In this document: positions 14,764 to 16,888 of the stretch, in pieces
How positions within the stretch are numbered: position 1 is the stretch's first letter
Layout: every line of letters begins with the position of its first letter
From: Anaerolineae bacterium
GTDB lineage: Bacteria; Chloroflexota; Anaerolineae; JAFGEY01
Length of the DNA stretch: 16,888 nt
Reading direction: 5' to 3'
Assembly (NCBI GenBank): GCA_016931365.1
Contig: JAFGEY010000113.1
Coordinates: 1-16,888, forward strand
Notes under the pieces: generated by a model
Database searches by the model: none
Told to the model about the DNA's origin: nothing
The model's input: only the letters and a program-made list of their open reading frames with translations
Translations under genes and position numbers: made by a program

Positions 14764-16888
14764 ATGAATACGTTTCATAACCGCAAGTTTCATTTGTTGA
14801 ATGCTTTACTGTATGTGAGCTTGGTATTGGCGCTGATCTTGAGCGCAGCAGGGATGGAGACCGCGCATGCCGCTCCGTTGTTTGATCCTGTCCTGCCAAG
14901 TGGGCTGAACGGCAACGGTCCCGGCGGCGTGGGCACCACCGATGGCAGCAGCGCCCTGGAACTGTGGCTCAGGCCAGATCGGGGTGTTTACACTGATAAC
15001 CTTTGCAGCGTCGCTGCGGGGAATGGTAGTGCAGTTTATTGCTGGGCGGATCAATCGGGGAATGGCGCAAATGCGACTCAAGCCACTACCGCCAACCGGC
15101 CGCTCTATTACACCACCACTGCGGCTAACCTTATTAACGGTCAACCCACTATCCGTCTTGATGGCAATAATGATTACTTCAACGTACCGGTCAGCGTGAT
15201 CCAGGGACGTACCGCCTTCAGTTTCTTCACCGCCTTTCGTTGGAATGCTGCCAGCAACTGGCAACGGTTGTGGGATTTCGGGCAGAGTGAGGCGCGCAAT
15301 GGTTTCGTCACCGCCAGGTATAACACGAGCAACAGACCGCGCTTTGCCATCACCACCGGGGGTGGCACTGCAGAGCAGCAGTTGACCTTCTCTTCGGCAC
15401 TGCCCACCGGCAGCGGGCAAATCATCGATGTAATCTGGGGTCCGAACCCCAAAACAGGCTGGCGCAATGGCGCTAATCAAGCATTGGGAAACTATACCCT
15501 GACCCCAAACAATCTTGGAACGATCACGCAAAATTATATTGGCAGGTCAATCTATCCCGACCCCTATCTCAATGCCAATATGGGCGAGTTCATCGTTTTT
15601 TCCACTGCGCTTAATGATACCAATCGCATCCTGGTGGATAACTACCTCTGTTCCAAATACGACGTCACCTTGAGCGCCAACGACGTGTATACCGGCGACA
15701 TCCCGGCCAACGGAAATTTCGACCTGGATGTGGCCGGCATCGGCCAACTCGGCGGCAGCCAGCATACTGCCTCGCACGCCGCGGGCATCATCGTGGTCAA
15801 TAATACTTTCCTGAATGCGAATGGGGACTGGCTGCTCTTCGGCCATAACACCGCCGCCAACTCGACCACCACCGCCGATCTACCCTCAAGCACCTGGGGC
15901 AGCCGCTGGAGCCGCGCTTGGTACATGGATTTGACCGACGCGGGTACCACAGGTGGGACCGTGAATATCATCTTTGACTACAGTGACAGCGGCCTCGGCG
16001 GCACGCCGACCTATCCTGTCGGGGCATACCGCCTGCTCAGCCGCGCCGGCACCTCCGGGCAGTTCACGGATGTCACCACCGCAAGCGGCGCAACCGTGTC
16101 AATTGACGGCGACCAGGTGCAGTTCCTGGGCGTGAACGTCAGCCCGTTGGATGGACTGACATTCACCCTGGGCGTCTACACGCCGCCGGATCTCGCGCTC
16201 ATCAAAGCGGTCACGCCGGCCAGCGCCGCTCCCGGCCAGACCATCACCTATACGCTCGTCTTCTCCAATGCCGGCATAGGCGCGGCCACCGATGTCGTCA
16301 TCACGGACACCATCCCGGTCAGTGTGACGAATACCAGCGTCAGCAGCAGCGGGGTCGCCATCACCGAAACGGCGCCCGGCTACGTGTGGGCCGTGGCCGA
16401 TCTTGCGCCCGGCGTGGGCGGCGTCATCACCGTCACCGGCGTGTTGAGCGAGCCGCTGGCGGCGGGTGTCTTTACCAACACCGCCGTCATCACAGGGACG
16501 GGCGACAGCAACCCCGCCAACAACGCCAGCAGCGCCGGCTTGACCGTGCTCAATGTCGCGCCGGTCGCGAATGACAACGGCTACAGCACCGCCGAAGATA
16601 CCTCCCTCACCGTGGCCGCGCCCGGCGTGCTGACTAATGACACCGACGCCAACGGCGATCCCATGTCCGCCGTGCTGGTCGACACCGTGCCGGTGTCGGC
16701 CGGCGCGCTGACCCTCAACGCCGACGGCAGCCTGACCTACACCCCCACGCTCGATTTCAACGGCGTCGTCACCTTTACCTACTATGCCTACGACGGCGAA
16801 CTGGCTTCCAACACCGCCACGGTGACCCTGACCATCACCCCGGTCAACGACGCGCCGGCCTTCACCAGCGCGCCGGTCACCGCGGCCA
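14764..16888 (+). CDS. secreted multi-domain surface protein, N-terminal part
   Basis: Open from ATG 14764 to the right edge (708 codons), so the C-terminus is missing. A Sec signal peptide covers residues 1-36 (basic start, 'LLYVSLVLALILSAAG', cleavage after A-H-A). A LamG/concanavalin-like domain follows (~60-296, 'ALELWLRPDRGVY...'). Next is a module starting 'SKYDVTLSANDVYTGDIPANG' (~297-475), probably of the DUF8202 type, that often follows LamG in such proteins. A DUF11 domain is at 476-~595 ('GQTITYTLVFSNAG'). A cadherin/tandem-95-like repeat runs from ~598 ('APVANDNGYSTAEDTSL', 'GVLTNDTDANGD', 'LNADGSLTYTPTLDFNG'). More repeats and a wall or membrane anchor are expected beyond the edge. 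The role is probably adhesion or glycan binding. GAGGGG precedes the start. Confidence 0.93.
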   Translation, partial: MNTFHNRKFHLLNALLYVSLVLALILSAAGMETAHAAPLFDPVLPSGLNGNGPGGVGTTDGSSALELWLRPDRGVYTDNLCSVAAGNGSAVYCWADQSGNGANATQATTANRPLYYTTTAANLINGQPTIRLDGNNDYFNVPVSVIQGRTAFSFFTAFRWNAASNWQRLWDFGQSEARNGFVTARYNTSNRPRFAITTGGGTAEQQLTFSSALPTGSGQIIDVIWGPNPKTGWRNGANQALGNYTLTPNNLGTITQNYIGRSIYPDPYLNANMGEFIVFSTALNDTNRILVDNYLCSKYDVTLSANDVYTGDIPANGNFDLDVAGIGQLGGSQHTASHAAGIIVVNNTFLNANGDWLLFGHNTAANSTTTADLPSSTWGSRWSRAWYMDLTDAGTTGGTVNIIFDYSDSGLGGTPTYPVGAYRLLSRAGTSGQFTDVTTASGATVSIDGDQVQFLGVNVSPLDGLTFTLGVYTPPDLALIKAVTPASAAPGQTITYTLVFSNAGIGAATDVVITDTIPVSVTNTSVSSSGVAITETAPGYVWAVADLAPGVGGVITVTGVLSEPLAAGVFTNTAVITGTGDSNPANNASSAGLTVLNVAPVANDNGYSTAEDTSLTVAAPGVLTNDTDANGDPMSAVLVDTVPVSAGALTLNADGSLTYTPTLDFNGVVTFTYYAYDGELASNTATVTLTITPVNDAPAFTSAPVTAA

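Noticed and set aside
14806..15531. A 241-codon minus-strand open frame over the surface-protein start
   Set aside because: The plus strand encodes a signal peptide and a LamG-like domain there; the antisense frame has no recognisable features.

Overview
The window is about 16.9 kb of GC-rich (roughly 60%) bacterial chromosome. It is most likely from a Chloroflexota (Anaerolineae-like) organism. That is an inference from gene style: a DUF11/tandem-repeat surface protein with a LamG-like head, a BcrA-type ABC cassette, a DUF5674 gene and an ADP-ribosylglycohydrolase with a large beta-sandwich tail. No rRNA, tRNA, CRISPR array or insertion sequence was seen.

Layout. (1) 1-2034 (+): the C-terminal 677 residues of carbamoyl-phosphate synthase large subunit (carB), cut by the window edge. 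(2) 2164-3051 (+): an unrecognised zinc-ribbon/membrane/TPR protein in visibly AT-richer DNA. (3) 11163 down to 3102 (-): seven tightly packed genes read right to left: Nudix hydrolase, ROK-like sugar kinase, NahK-like sugar-1-kinase, ABC ATPase, a fused ABC permease/serine beta-lactamase, a second ABC permease and a membrane-anchored alpha/beta hydrolase. The last three are joined by 4-base GTGA and ATGA overlaps. (4) 11258-13396 (+): an ADP-ribosylglycohydrolase-family protein divergent from the Nudix gene, with both promoters in the shared 94-bp gap. (5) 13476-14143 (+): DUF5674 plus a small overlapping partner behind an extended -10 promoter. (6) 14144-14763: a wreck of a NarL/LuxR response regulator, then an extended -10 promoter and a long leader containing a compact three-way-junction fold. 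(7) 14764 to the end (+): a secreted multi-domain surface protein open at the right edge.

The most unusual item is the 756-residue protein at 4876-7146. It is an ABC-2 permease whose first extracellular loop is replaced by a complete serine beta-lactamase-like (MEROPS S12 / class C fold) domain with all three catalytic motifs intact: SMSK, YSN and HGG. Its partner permease belongs to the same family but has only about 13-15 residues in that loop. The next gene is a hydrolase with an N-terminal membrane anchor. Together these suggest an exporter that carries its own outward-facing hydrolase, possibly a resistance, immunity or peptide-processing device. The fusion and the gene coupling are read from sequence; the function is inference.

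The upstream half of the minus-strand run (NahK-like, ROK-like and Nudix genes) looks like sugar or nucleotide-sugar salvage. Whether it shares a transcript and purpose with the ABC cassette cannot be settled from sequence alone.
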